A stretch of DNA of 64,000 nt. Source: Psychrobacter arenosus (lineage in GTDB: Bacteria > Pseudomonadota > Gammaproteobacteria > Pseudomonadales > Moraxellaceae). Location of the stretch: the NCBI RefSeq assembly GCF_904848165.1, contig NZ_LR884459.1, positions 2,108,001 to 2,172,000 of the forward strand. The letters are read 5' to 3'. The notes under the pieces were generated by a model. That model ran no database searches. It was not told the origin of the DNA and saw nothing but the letters and a program-made list of their open reading frames with translations. Made by a program: the position numbers and the translations under genes. Below are positions 37,049-46,092 of this stretch, piece by piece; position 1 is the first letter of the stretch, and each line of letters begins with the position of its first letter.

Positions 37049-38674
37049 TTATTTTAAATTATCATTGTCCAGCGCGCTTGGCGACGTTGGAACACCGATA
37101 TCTAAAGTATTTACGTCAGTCTCTACCGTTGCTGCAGGAGCGGTGGTATCAGTAGTCGTGTTTTGAGTAGCCGAAGTATCCGTCGTCATTTTAGTGTGAC
37201 GAGTCGTTTCAACTTTCAAGCCAGTACGCTCTTCATCGACCTTGTCTTGTAGCTTACGCAATAGACGGGCAGCTGCTTCTTGACCACCAAGACCAAACGA
37301 TAGGGCAAAGGCAACAGCCACGGCGCCTAAAGTTAGACCGAACGCTAGGTTCACGATAGAGTCAGCAATACCCATCGCTTTTAGACCCATAGCTAATACT
37401 AGGCCCATGATAAGGACGCGAACGATATTGGCTAGGAATGGAGAGCCCTGCTCAGAACGCTCAACGATACCGGCGATAAGGTTGGCTAACCAGAAACCGA
37501 TAAATAGAATAACGGCACCTAGAATGATGCTGGCACCGAAATCGATGAACATCAAGATTAGCGCACTAATCGCTTCAAAGCCTAGTAAGTCAGCGGCAGC
37601 GATAGCAGCAAACAACATAGCAAAGAATAAGATAGCGTGACCGACTAAGTCAGAGATGCGCGTTGAGCCCATAGTTTGGGCTAGGCCAACTTTCTCTGGT
37701 AATTGGTTAACTTGAGTGTTTTCAAGCAGACCTTTTACGATGTTCGCAACCATACGAACTACGAAGTAAGTGACCACTAGGATAGCAATTGCCATAAAGA
37801 TGTTTGGCAGAGCTTCCATGATTTTGTTTAGCATATTGGTTGCAGGACGCACAATAGCTTCAACTTTTAGCGCTTCTAAAGCGGCTAAAATAGTAGGAAT
37901 AATGACCACTAGGAAAGCTAAAGAACCAGCAACGTTAGGAATGCTATTTTGGTTGCTTAAACCGGCTTTAGAAGCCAATTCTTGCACATTAAAAGTAGAG
38001 ACTAGGTTGACTACGATACCGCGAACCACTTTAGCGATGATGTAACCAACGAAGAAGACCACACCGGCCAAGATTAGGTTAGGGAGGAAGTCAAAAATCT
38101 TATTAACCATATTCGTTAATGGCGCAAATAAGCCGTCAAGCTCAAGTTGGCCGAGTACCATAGTTAGCACAACCAATAAGATGAACCAGTACACCATATC
38201 GGCGATCGTGGTGCTCATTGGTTTCATACCGGCTTCAGCGCTTAAACGCTCATCCATGGTGGTCTTAGCTAGAGCAGCATTCAAAGCAGTACGGGCGATA
38301 GTAGCAACAACCCAACCAATAATACCGACAGCGATAGCGCCGATCAGGTTAGGAATAAAGCCTAAAACTTGTCCAACCATATTAGCAAAAGGAGCAGAAA
38401 TAGAGTTTAGGTTAAGCTGGTTTAGGGCTGCTGAAATAGCAATAATGAAAATAAACCAGAAGATAATTTTGGAAATGATGCCCTCGAGGTCATAAGTCTT
38501 ACCTGTCGAGGTGTTCATACGTTGGTTAAGATTGATGCGAGCCAGAACGTTACGAACTAAGGCTGCAATACCTAAGGCGACAAGCCATCCTAGGACGAAA
38601 ATTAAAATCGCCCCAATAATGGAGCCGATAGGACCGCCAAGGTAGTTATTAAATGATACAAACATGTGATCCAT
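37049..38674 (-). CDS. TM-helix-repeat mechanosensitive-channel-like membrane protein (CmpX-like)
   Basis: A 541-residue inner-membrane protein made of four successive ~85-90-residue units (about residues 15-125, 125-225, 225-325, 325-410), each with a two-helix pattern ending in a phrase such as PNLIGAIAVGIIGWVV, PNLILAGVVFFVGYII or PNIFMAIAILVVTYFV. After these comes a pore-like helix, FGLTLGAVAVAFALSFGLGGQEAAARLL (about 445-472), resembling the MscS pore helix, and a hydrophilic Thr-rich tail. This is the 'conserved TM helix' family related to P. aeruginosa CmpX. ATG 38674 is preceded by AGGAG. Probably an osmotic or envelope stress channel. Confidence 0.85.
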   Translation of the reverse strand: MDHMFVSFNNYLGGPIGSIIGAILIFVLGWLVALGIAALVRNVLARINLNQRMNTSTGKTYDLEGIISKIIFWFIFIIAISAALNQLNLNSISAPFANMVGQVLGFIPNLIGAIAVGIIGWVVATIARTALNAALAKTTMDERLSAEAGMKPMSTTIADMVYWFILLVVLTMVLGQLELDGLFAPLTNMVNKIFDFLPNLILAGVVFFVGYIIAKVVRGIVVNLVSTFNVQELASKAGLSNQNSIPNVAGSLAFLVVIIPTILAALEALKVEAIVRPATNMLNKIMEALPNIFMAIAILVVTYFVVRMVANIVKGLLENTQVNQLPEKVGLAQTMGSTRISDLVGHAILFFAMLFAAIAAADLLGFEAISALILMFIDFGASIILGAVILFIGFWLANLIAGIVERSEQGSPFLANIVRVLIMGLVLAMGLKAMGIADSIVNLAFGLTLGAVAVAFALSFGLGGQEAAARLLRKLQDKVDEERTGLKVETTRHTKMTTDTSATQNTTTDTTAPAATVETDVNTLDIGVPTSPSALDNDNLK

Positions 38675-39197
38675 GTTGTTCTCCTATTGAGATAAAGTCA
38701 TGAGACAACTGTAGGCCAAAAAATTGGGGTTACAGGTCCACGATGATATGAGCTTGTTGTTGTCTTTAATTCAAAACACGAAAGTAAAAAACATAGAGTT
38801 TACTGCGTTGAGGCGTCTGTAAAACTATGGAATATCTTATTAGTTTGGTTAAATAACCTTACTATTGACTTCAATGTTACCATAAAGAAAAGTTAGGTAG
38901 TCACAAAACTCCTTTACTCTAGCTAACATCACACTAAGATGGAAGTCAGAATACGACACACGCCCCATATAACAGATAAAACTCCGATTCATAAGTAGAA
39001 CTTGATAACAAAACTATAACACTGGACCAAACGATTTTGCTAAAACATAGCTTGCTGACCATAGATTTGCTATGATTACGCACATATAAAGGCGGGGATA
39101 TAAACTCATAAAAGTGGCCGGTCACTAGCAAAGAGTGTTGACCACTTTATTAGATATATCACTCCGTTACCCTTCTAATGAATAAAATGAGACCTCT
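38675..39197. other. Divergent intergenic region upstream of the channel and FKBP genes
   Basis: No gene is recognisable. An imperfect hairpin (AAAGTGG at 39111-39117 with CCACTTT at 39142-39148, extended inward) lies about 50 bp before the FKBP start and may be in its leader. Promoters could not be assigned. Confidence 0.45.
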
Positions 39198-39923
39198 ATG
39201 AAAGCAAATACTACCCTTGTATTGAGTGCCTTAACTAGCGCAGTTTTGTTAGTGACTGGTTGTAGTGCTAATAACAGCAATAAAGCGGCCCAAGCGGTCA
39301 CCATCACTGAGCAAAGCCCAGAAATGGAAAAAGTGGGCTATAGCATCGGTTATATGATGGCTGATAGCAATAAAGACATGGTCGGTGATTTAGACTTAGA
39401 CACCTTTGAGCTGGGTTTCCGCGATGCCTATGAAGGCAAAGATGCTGCTTTGACTGAAGAACAAATGATCACTATCTTGACTGATTATCAGCAGAAAAAA
39501 GAAAAAGAAATGATCACAGAGATGCAAGGTAAAGTAGAAGAGAATAAGAAAAAGGGCGCAGAATACTTAGCGGCCAATGCTAAAAAAGAAGGTTTTAAGA
39601 CTACTGAGTCGGGCCTACAGTATAAAGTGATTAAAGAAGGTACTGGTAAATCGCCTAAAGCTACTGACGTAGTGAAAGTAGATTACGAAGGTAAGCTAAT
39701 CGATGGTACAGTATTCGACAGCTCTTATGAGCGTGGCGAGCCAGTTGAATTCCCATTGAATCAAGTGATTGCTGGCTGGACAGAAGGTCTGCAGTTGATG
39801 AAAGAAGGCGGTAAGTACGAATTTGTTATCCCTTCAGAATTGGCTTATGGCGAAACCGGCAACCAAGGTATCGAGCCGAACAGCACTTTGCTATTTACAG
39901 TTGAGCTAAAAGAAGTTAAATAA
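39198..39923 (+). CDS. FKBP-type peptidyl-prolyl isomerase lipoprotein (FkpA/Mip-like)
   Basis: A 241-residue periplasm-facing prolyl isomerase. It has a lipoprotein signal with lipobox LVTGC (C22), an N-terminal helical dimerisation domain (about 40-120, with the Lys/Glu-rich helix QQKKEKEMITEMQGKVEENKKK) and the FKBP domain (about 130-241: VKVDYEGKLIDGTVFDSSYERGEP, GWTEGLQLMKEGGKYEFVIPSELAYG). This matches the FkpA/Mip layout. It probably assists folding of envelope proteins. It is monocistronic, ending at a terminator 40036-40072. Confidence 0.94.
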   Translation: MKANTTLVLSALTSAVLLVTGCSANNSNKAAQAVTITEQSPEMEKVGYSIGYMMADSNKDMVGDLDLDTFELGFRDAYEGKDAALTEEQMITILTDYQQKKEKEMITEMQGKVEENKKKGAEYLAANAKKEGFKTTESGLQYKVIKEGTGKSPKATDVVKVDYEGKLIDGTVFDSSYERGEPVEFPLNQVIAGWTEGLQLMKEGGKYEFVIPSELAYGETGNQGIEPNSTLLFTVELKEVK

Positions 39924-40035
39924 GTAAATTAACTCAGTAAATTTTTAGCGGCTTTAAAGTTATAGCACTACTGTTGTTATTGAACCGTTATTACTGAAAT
40001 TTTATTACTGAACTATTGTTACTGGCTAAGCCACT

Positions 40036-40072
40036 AAAAAGCCCCCAATATTAATTATTGAGGGCTTTTTTT
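40036..40072. terminator. Bidirectional terminator between FKBP gene and argA
   Basis: AAAAAGCCCcCAATA / TATTGAGGGCTTTTT, followed by more T on the plus strand. It sits between convergent genes. Confidence 0.88.
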
Positions 40073-40116
40073 ATGCAAGATAGAGTGTCATGTGACTGAT
40101 TTATCAGAGTCTTTAT

Positions 40117-41466
40117 TTACAGAAGCTTTTGGAAGACTTTAGAATTACGACCATTGTGATAGATCTCGCGGCGAGCAGGTGGTAACTCATCAGCAGAGAC
40201 TTCAACGAAACCTTGCTCGACAAACCAATGCGCTGTCCGAGTGGTTAAGACAAACAGCTTGTATAAACCATGGCTGCGCGCTTGCTGCTCTAAAAAGGCC
40301 AATAAATCAGCGCCGCGACTGCCATTCCGGTACTCAGGGTGGACGGCAACACAAGCGACCTCAGCGGCGGCTTCATCAAGTGGGTAGAGAGCTGCACAGC
40401 CTAAGATCATACCATCACGCTCGATAACGCTATAATTATCAATCTCTTCTTCAAGACGTTCCCGCGTTCGTTTGACTAAGATGCCTTGCTCCTCCAAAGG
40501 TTTAATGAGCTCCACCAAACCCACCACATCATCGATATCAGCGCGACGAATCTCTTCATAAGGGTCATGGCTAATCAAGGTGCCAGCCCCATCACGAGTG
40601 AACAACTCTTCTAATAATGCGCCATCTTTGGCATAAGAGATGATATGCGTGCGATGTACCCCTTGACGACAAGCTAAGCCTGCACAGTATAAGAAGTAAT
40701 TAATCTCAAGGTTGGTATCGCGATCGCGTAAGAAACGGTCCACTTCATTGGGAATCATTTCATGCAATAAACGCTCGCCATCACTAATACCAGACTGCTC
40801 ACCTAAGAAAATCAGCTTGTCCGCGTTTAAGGCTACAGCGGCTTTTAAAGCGACGTCTTCAGCCAGGAGGTTAAATACTTCACCGGTAGCGGAATAACCC
40901 ATCGAGCCTAAAATGACCATGTGGTTATGCACTAGATTGTTTTTAATAGCATCAACATCGATTGAGCGCACTTCTCCAGTCATCTGGTAATCTACGCCAT
41001 CACGGACGCCATAAGGGCGGGCGGTCACAAAATTGCCTGATACTGCGTCAATGCGCGAGCCATACATAGGAGAGTTGGCCAGACCCATAGACAATTGGGC
41101 TTCTATTTGCAAACGAATCGCACCAACCGCTTCTAAGATATGCGGCATCGCCTCGCGTGGCGTCACGCGCACCCCATCACATAAGGGCGAGCTGATATTG
41201 GCTTGTTCTACGTTGCGCTCGATTTGTGGTCGCGCTCCATGCACCAGTACCAGCTTGATGCCTAAGCTGTGCAGCAAAGCAAAATCATGAATCAACGTGC
41301 TAAAAGTCGGATGATTGACCGCTTCTCCGCCAAACATAATCACAAAGGTCTTACCTCGGTGAGTGTTGATATAAGGGGCAGAGTTACGGAACCATTGGAT
41401 ATATTCTGGGTTAATCTGTGGCATGGCGCTAGTCGTCATCATCAAAGTCAAAAAATTAAGGGACAT
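40117..41466 (-). CDS. argA: Amino-acid N-acetyltransferase (N-acetylglutamate synthase)
   Basis: ArgA makes N-acetylglutamate from acetyl-CoA and glutamate, the first step of arginine synthesis. The 449-residue product has the amino-acid kinase-like domain (about 30-290: FVIMFGGEAV, LVLVHGARPQIE, ILGSMGYSATGEVFNLLAEDVA), which binds arginine as feedback inhibitor in this family, followed by the GNAT acetyltransferase domain (about 305-449: CVAVHPEYRNGSRGADLL). The start is uncertain: M1 at 41466, M9/M10 at 41442/41439 and M15 at 41424 (MPQINPEYIQWFRN) are all possible, and none has a clear ribosome binding site; conserved sequence begins only after M15. Confidence 0.94.
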   Translation of the reverse strand: MSLNFLTLMMTTSAMPQINPEYIQWFRNSAPYINTHRGKTFVIMFGGEAVNHPTFSTLIHDFALLHSLGIKLVLVHGARPQIERNVEQANISSPLCDGVRVTPREAMPHILEAVGAIRLQIEAQLSMGLANSPMYGSRIDAVSGNFVTARPYGVRDGVDYQMTGEVRSIDVDAIKNNLVHNHMVILGSMGYSATGEVFNLLAEDVALKAAVALNADKLIFLGEQSGISDGERLLHEMIPNEVDRFLRDRDTNLEINYFLYCAGLACRQGVHRTHIISYAKDGALLEELFTRDGAGTLISHDPYEEIRRADIDDVVGLVELIKPLEEQGILVKRTRERLEEEIDNYSVIERDGMILGCAALYPLDEAAAEVACVAVHPEYRNGSRGADLLAFLEQQARSHGLYKLFVLTTRTAHWFVEQGFVEVSADELPPARREIYHNGRNSKVFQKLL

Positions 41467-42024
41467 TATTTTATAAGAGCAGTGCCAAACCTATATTTTA
41501 TATAAGCATTATACTTATAAAGGCTCGACTATCTTTGGTGCCTTTAGCACGACGCTAAAGCACAATGGCTGGCAGGCCACTCTCAAATAACAGGATGGAA
41601 GAAAAAGTAAATGGTTATCCTACCCTATATTTAGGTGCAATAAAAAGGGGGTATAAGTGTGAATTACCATAGCAAAATTACTCAGTATGAGCTATCTTTT
41701 TATTAAAGGGGTTGGCAATCACTCCTTATTTTTCTGAGCGATTTTATGGCACTTTAAGCTGCTTTAAGGGACTATCAGTGCTTTGTAGCTCGGAGCAGCA
41801 GGTTAGGGTTTGTTAGCGGTACTAACGGGTTCTGACACATAACCTAAACACGCGACTTATATACAGCTAAGTGGTTTTTGTTATGCTAAGAATATACTGT
41901 GAATACCCCGGATAAACCCTCTATAATGAGCCTAAATAACCTGTCTATATAAAAACGAAGACAGTCTAGCCAAGATTTGCTACAGTGATTTAACTCTAAG
42001 ACATTTAAAGGAATTAATAATATC
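41467..42024. other. Gene-free region upstream of argA and the exported protein gene
   Basis: Divergent promoter region of 558 bp. A TATAAT at 41922-41927 could be a -10 for the plus-strand gene, but no good -35 pairs with it. No ARG-box pair was recognised with confidence. Nothing else is visible. Confidence 0.4.
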
Positions 42025-42630
42025 ATGATGACCACACACCACTCTGTCAGCGCTACGTCTACTTTCTTTAGCAAGCGTCGTTTGGCGGCGGCTTTTACTG
42101 GTACGCTACTTAGTGCAGCACTAGTGACTCAAGCTTCTGCCATGCTACCGACCCCTGAGTCGGAATTGAACAATCCAAGCACAGCCGAGACGGCCGCTAT
42201 CGCACAGCAAAACACGCGAGCCGCAACGGGCAGTGCAGCAGCAGTTACTAGCAAAATCACCGCAGCTTTGGTTAGCGTAGATGCGAATGGTCAAGAGACT
42301 TTGGCCCCAGTGAATGCCAATACTCGCCTGCAGTCGGGTAACGTCTTGGAATACCACGCTTACTTCACCAACACCAATAAAGACCGTGTGCGTAAAATGA
42401 CGGTAACCGTTGGTATCCCTGAGCAAGTAGAGTTACTACGAGTGGTTTCGCCAGAATTTCCTTTAGGCAGTGTGGATGGCAATACGTTTGCCCGTATGCC
42501 GCTACAAGGGGTGATCGACGGTACTCGCCAAGAAATCCCTTTGAAATTTTATAAAGGCGTCCGTTGGGATATCGAAGGTTTAGGCCTTAATGAGACTACG
42601 GTAGTGAAATACCGTGCTAAGGTGAAATAA
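42025..42630 (+). CDS. Exported hypothetical protein with DUF11-like repeat domain
   Basis: A 201-residue secreted or periplasmic protein. The signal peptide runs to about residue 39 (RRLAAAFTGTLLSAALVTQASA). The mature part has a beta-rich domain with the phrases NVLEYHAYFTNTNKDRVRKMTVTVGIPEQVELL and NETTVVKYRAKVK, resembling the DUF11/'conserved repeat' domain of exported and surface proteins. The MMT start is preceded by AAAGGA at a rather long distance (12 bases). No ligand or activity can be predicted. It is followed by a lipoprotein gene on the same strand, 229 bp away. Confidence 0.75.
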   Translation: MMTTHHSVSATSTFFSKRRLAAAFTGTLLSAALVTQASAMLPTPESELNNPSTAETAAIAQQNTRAATGSAAAVTSKITAALVSVDANGQETLAPVNANTRLQSGNVLEYHAYFTNTNKDRVRKMTVTVGIPEQVELLRVVSPEFPLGSVDGNTFARMPLQGVIDGTRQEIPLKFYKGVRWDIEGLGLNETTVVKYRAKVK

Positions 42631-42859
42631 GTAGTCATACTACAATCTTGTGTAGTGTATGAAAGAGCATGTCCTTTGGGTCATGCTTTTTTTATGGTTG
42701 GGGTGGTTACAGATTATGGAAAAGGAGATTTAGATTTCATCTGGCCTTCATATTCATTCGCTACAGTAGGCGCACCTCTTGTTAAGTTAACTGGTGAAAA
42801 TGATGCTTTCTCCAGTTTCGGAATTTTTCAAGCCATGCTCTGCTAATAAGGATATCTCG

Positions 42860-44620
42860 ATGGTCAGCAAGACCCCTAATTTTATTACGGTAAAGCCTCA
42901 ATTGACCTTACTAAATAGAATGTTAAGCAAGAAAATCTCGCTGAGAAAGCTCACTGCGGTAGCGACACTATCAGCGTCAGTAGTCATAGGGCTAAGTGGC
43001 TGTGGCGAGGACAGTATGATTAATCCTAGCACGGACATACCTGGTAATAGCGAGACAAAACAGTATGCTAAAGTTACGTTTGTCCCGGCAGGCAGCTATG
43101 TACATGGGGGTTTTGACGAGTCTGCTGCGGAAATCATCGCTTATCATCCTGCCAGACAACGCAGTTTCGTCGTCAATGCTCAAAATAAAAAAGTGGATGT
43201 GATGACTTTAGGCGATATCTATAAGCCAGCGTTAGTTAAATCTCTGGACGTTGCTGATATTGGCAGTACCGTAAATAGCGTAGCCGTTAAGGGAGATATC
43301 GTGGCACTAGCCGTGCAAGCGGATATCAAAACGGATAATGGTCATGTAATCTTGTTTGATGCCAATACTTTAGAGCGCATCAGCAGTATTGAAGTAGGGG
43401 CCTTGCCAGATATGGTCGCCTTTAGTCCAGATGGTCAATACCTGCTCACCGCTAATGAGGGCGAACCCGATGACGACTATCGTGTTGATCCTGAAGGCTC
43501 AGTCAGTATTATCAATATTATGAACCCTAAACGGCCTATCGTAGCAACCGCGACATTCCAAGCTTTTAACAGCCAAAAGCAAAATCTAATTGACGCTGGC
43601 GTGCGTATCTTTGGCCAAAAAGCTGACGGCACGATGAGTACTGTAGCCGAAGACCTTGAGCCCGAATATATCGCCATCTCTGCGGACAGTAAAACTGCTT
43701 ATGTGAGCTTGCAAGAAAATAATGCTATTGCCGTGGTGGATATTACTAGCGCGACGGTAAAAGATATCAAACCGTTGGGAGCAAAAGACCATTCGCAAGC
43801 GAATAATGGCCTAGATGTTAGCAATAAAGATGGCGTTATTAACATTACCACTTGGCCTATCATGGGCATGTATATGCCTGATGCTATCGCCACTTATGCA
43901 GTAGGCGACAAAACTTATCTGGTCACTGCCAATGAGGGCGATGCGCGTGAGTGGGGCGACTTTGACGAACAGATCGGCTTTAGCGATGTGCAAGTTGACC
44001 CCAGTAAATACACTGCTGCGGCTTGTCACAATTTAGACTGCGCCGATAAAAAAGCCTTAGGAAAGTTGGATTTTTCCTCCGTGATGGGAGATAGCAATGG
44101 CGACGGGGTTTATGAGACGCTCTATAGCTTTGGCGCGCGCTCCTTTAGTATCTGGGATACTGCCAATATGGACGCGCCTATTTATGACAGTGGCAGTTTG
44201 ATGGCTAAGTATATCGCTGAGCACTATCCTGCGAATTTTAATGCCAGTAACGATGATAATGCTATGGACAATCGTAGCGATAATAAGGGCGTTGAGCCAG
44301 AAGGGGTAACTATTGGTCAAGTGGGCAATCAGAACATTGCCTTCGTTGGTCTAGAGCGTATCTCAAGCATTATGGCGTTTGATGTCACAGATCCTCAGCA
44401 GGTTACTCTACTCGGTGAAATTAATACTCGTAGTTTCGATGATAGTAAGATGGAGGCCGCAAAATCTGGGGTGTCGCCCGCCAATGCTGACGGAGATTTA
44501 GGCCCTGAAGGGCTCACTTATGTCCCAGCCAACGATTCGCCATCGGGTAAGCCACTCTTATTGGTCGGCTTTGAAGTGAGTGGTACTTCAAGGATATTTG
44601 AGCTAAATTTCTTAGAATAA
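42860..44620 (+). CDS. Choice-of-anchor I family beta-propeller lipoprotein
   Basis: A 586-residue envelope protein. ATG 42860 has AAGGA 7 bases upstream; the frame is open further upstream to 42794, and the next methionine is at 42920. The signal peptide is unusually long at the N-terminal side, with lipobox LSGC (C48). The body matches the choice-of-anchor I type of beta-propeller: GGFDESAAEIIAYHPARQRSFVVNAQNKKVDVMTL, SPDGQYLLTANEGEPDDDYRVDPEGSVSIINI, YLVTANEGDAREWGDFDEQIGF, GVEPEGVTIGQVGNQNIAFVGLERISSIMAFDV, GPEGLTYVPA. Some relatives are annotated as phosphatases/esterases, but no catalytic site is evident here. The ligand is unknown. Confidence 0.85.
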   Translation: MVSKTPNFITVKPQLTLLNRMLSKKISLRKLTAVATLSASVVIGLSGCGEDSMINPSTDIPGNSETKQYAKVTFVPAGSYVHGGFDESAAEIIAYHPARQRSFVVNAQNKKVDVMTLGDIYKPALVKSLDVADIGSTVNSVAVKGDIVALAVQADIKTDNGHVILFDANTLERISSIEVGALPDMVAFSPDGQYLLTANEGEPDDDYRVDPEGSVSIINIMNPKRPIVATATFQAFNSQKQNLIDAGVRIFGQKADGTMSTVAEDLEPEYIAISADSKTAYVSLQENNAIAVVDITSATVKDIKPLGAKDHSQANNGLDVSNKDGVINITTWPIMGMYMPDAIATYAVGDKTYLVTANEGDAREWGDFDEQIGFSDVQVDPSKYTAAACHNLDCADKKALGKLDFSSVMGDSNGDGVYETLYSFGARSFSIWDTANMDAPIYDSGSLMAKYIAEHYPANFNASNDDNAMDNRSDNKGVEPEGVTIGQVGNQNIAFVGLERISSIMAFDVTDPQQVTLLGEINTRSFDDSKMEAAKSGVSPANADGDLGPEGLTYVPANDSPSGKPLLLVGFEVSGTSRIFELNFLE

Positions 44621-44647
44621 ATTATCAAAAATGCGTCAGAAATAAAA

Positions 44648-44683
44648 AAAGTCCCCAATCGTAGCTTTAGATTGAGGACTTTG
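44648..44683. terminator. Terminator between choice-of-anchor I and patatin genes
   Basis: AAAGTCCCCAATC / GATTGAGGACTTT with a 9-base loop and A-run/T-run on either side, between convergent genes. Confidence 0.85.
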
Positions 44684-44740
44684 CTATTTAATGACTTTGC
44701 TATTTAACAAACAAGCTATTTAACAAACAAGCTATTTAAA
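44683..44740. repeat. 16-bp tandem repeat, 3.6 units
   Basis: GCTATTTAATGACTTT, then GCTATTTAACAAACAA twice, then GCTATTTAAA, immediately after the terminator and just before the patatin stop codon. Confidence 0.8.
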
Positions 44741-44745
44741 TCATC

Positions 44746-45765
44746 TTACTTAATATTAGGATTAATAGCCGCTTTAGCGATAGCGGCAGCAATATCGGCA
44801 AGTTTTGCATTAGCCGCCTTTTCACCAGCGGTAATGGTTTCGCTACGCCGTGAAGTATCTACTGAGCTAATATGCGCAACTTTCGGCCGGATGATGACAT
44901 CGGCGCGATTGACTTCGCCTTGGCTGACCGGCAGACCGCCTTGGCTATATTTGCCTTTAGCAGTGCCGTCTTTTGCAGTATTTTGCATCGCGACGTAGCT
45001 CTGCTCCATCATCGACCAGATATTGCGTTGGCCATCTGCCTGGCTAGTGGACGTTGTATCCGTAATATCAACCGCAATCACCACATCAGCACCGAGGGCG
45101 CGCGCCGCATCAACCGGCACCAAACTGCTAACGCCACCATCCACGTATTTTTTACCGACTTGCTCGGGAATACGCGGGGCAATAAACACATTAGGCACGC
45201 TGCATGAGGCTTGGACTATCAAACCGGTATTGCCACTGGTAAAGACGGCTTGCTTGCCCGTATGCTTTTCGGTAGCGACTGCGGCAAAACGGATAGGCAG
45301 CGCTTCAATAGGACGCTGACCGACTTGGACATTCACAAAGTCTTTAAGCTTTATCCCTTCGATAATGCCTTGATACGCTAGGGTGAAGTCTGTCAACTCA
45401 TTGTCTGTCGTCGTTAACGCTAGATGCTCCAGGTGATTGGCGGTCATCCCACTGGCGTAAAGGCTGCCGACAAAGCTGCCGACGCTGCTACCGACGATTA
45501 AGTCGGGCTTGATACCGCGAGCTTCCAGTGCCTTAATCACACCAACGTGAGCAAAGCCTTTGGCACCGCCACCCCCTAAGACTAGAGCAATAACGGGCTT
45601 GGTAGGTTTGAGCGTCTGGATTGGCGCGTCGTATACTGAGGTCGTGGTACACGAAGTCGTTAGCAACAGCAAGCCCGCACTCAAACCCATTTTGGCCACT
45701 CGAGTGCCGCGTGCCCAAGTTCCTTGGAGCTTAGAACCCATACTATGGGACAACCCTCTCAACAT
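44746..45765 (-). CDS. Patatin-like phospholipase lipoprotein (RssA/YchK-type)
   Basis: A 339-residue predicted lipid acyl hydrolase. The N-terminal region has a hydrophobic segment and lipobox-like LTTSC (C39), suggesting a lipoprotein; starting at M9 (45741) would shorten the signal to a more usual length. The patatin signatures are present: oxyanion loop GGGGAKG (64-70), nucleophile elbow GSSVGS (S94) and catalytic Asp in VDGGVSSLVP. The C-terminus is Ala/Lys-rich. Its role may be envelope phospholipid turnover; substrate unproven. It is divergent from recG with a 327-bp gap. Confidence 0.9.
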   Translation of the reverse strand: MLRGLSHSMGSKLQGTWARGTRVAKMGLSAGLLLLTTSCTTTSVYDAPIQTLKPTKPVIALVLGGGGAKGFAHVGVIKALEARGIKPDLIVGSSVGSFVGSLYASGMTANHLEHLALTTTDNELTDFTLAYQGIIEGIKLKDFVNVQVGQRPIEALPIRFAAVATEKHTGKQAVFTSGNTGLIVQASCSVPNVFIAPRIPEQVGKKYVDGGVSSLVPVDAARALGADVVIAVDITDTTSTSQADGQRNIWSMMEQSYVAMQNTAKDGTAKGKYSQGGLPVSQGEVNRADVIIRPKVAHISSVDTSRRSETITAGEKAANAKLADIAAAIAKAAINPNIK

Positions 45766-46092
45766 GATACTCGCCTGTTATTTATCATAAATCTATAGAT
45801 GGGCTACTTTATCGTAGCTGAAACAGTAGCCGAAATTACTATTAACAATTTTAGCCTACTGAAATGTAGGATGTTAGTAAAATTTGCGTAAGCGTAGCAT
45901 AACTTACCGTTTATCGGGACAATATATCCGTTAATATTCGGATAAGTAAAAGTTTTTGCTGTTTTACCGAGTATTTAACTTATTTTACGCTCGGTATTAT
46001 TAATTTAGCGCTGTTTTCTTGTCTCCACCGCCCATTTGCGCCACTATAGAGCTGTGCCTTTTGCGACCAACTTTAACGAGTGTTGAGCCCTT
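45766..46092. other. Divergent region between the patatin gene and recG
   Basis: Contains an inverted repeat TACCGAG/CTCGGTA at 45965-45996 with an 18-base gap; otherwise nothing recognisable. Promoters for both genes must be here. Confidence 0.4.

Noticed and set aside
42655..42846. 63-codon frame between the two exported-protein genes
   Set aside because: No ribosome binding site and no recognisable family; it overlaps the upstream extension of the lipoprotein gene.
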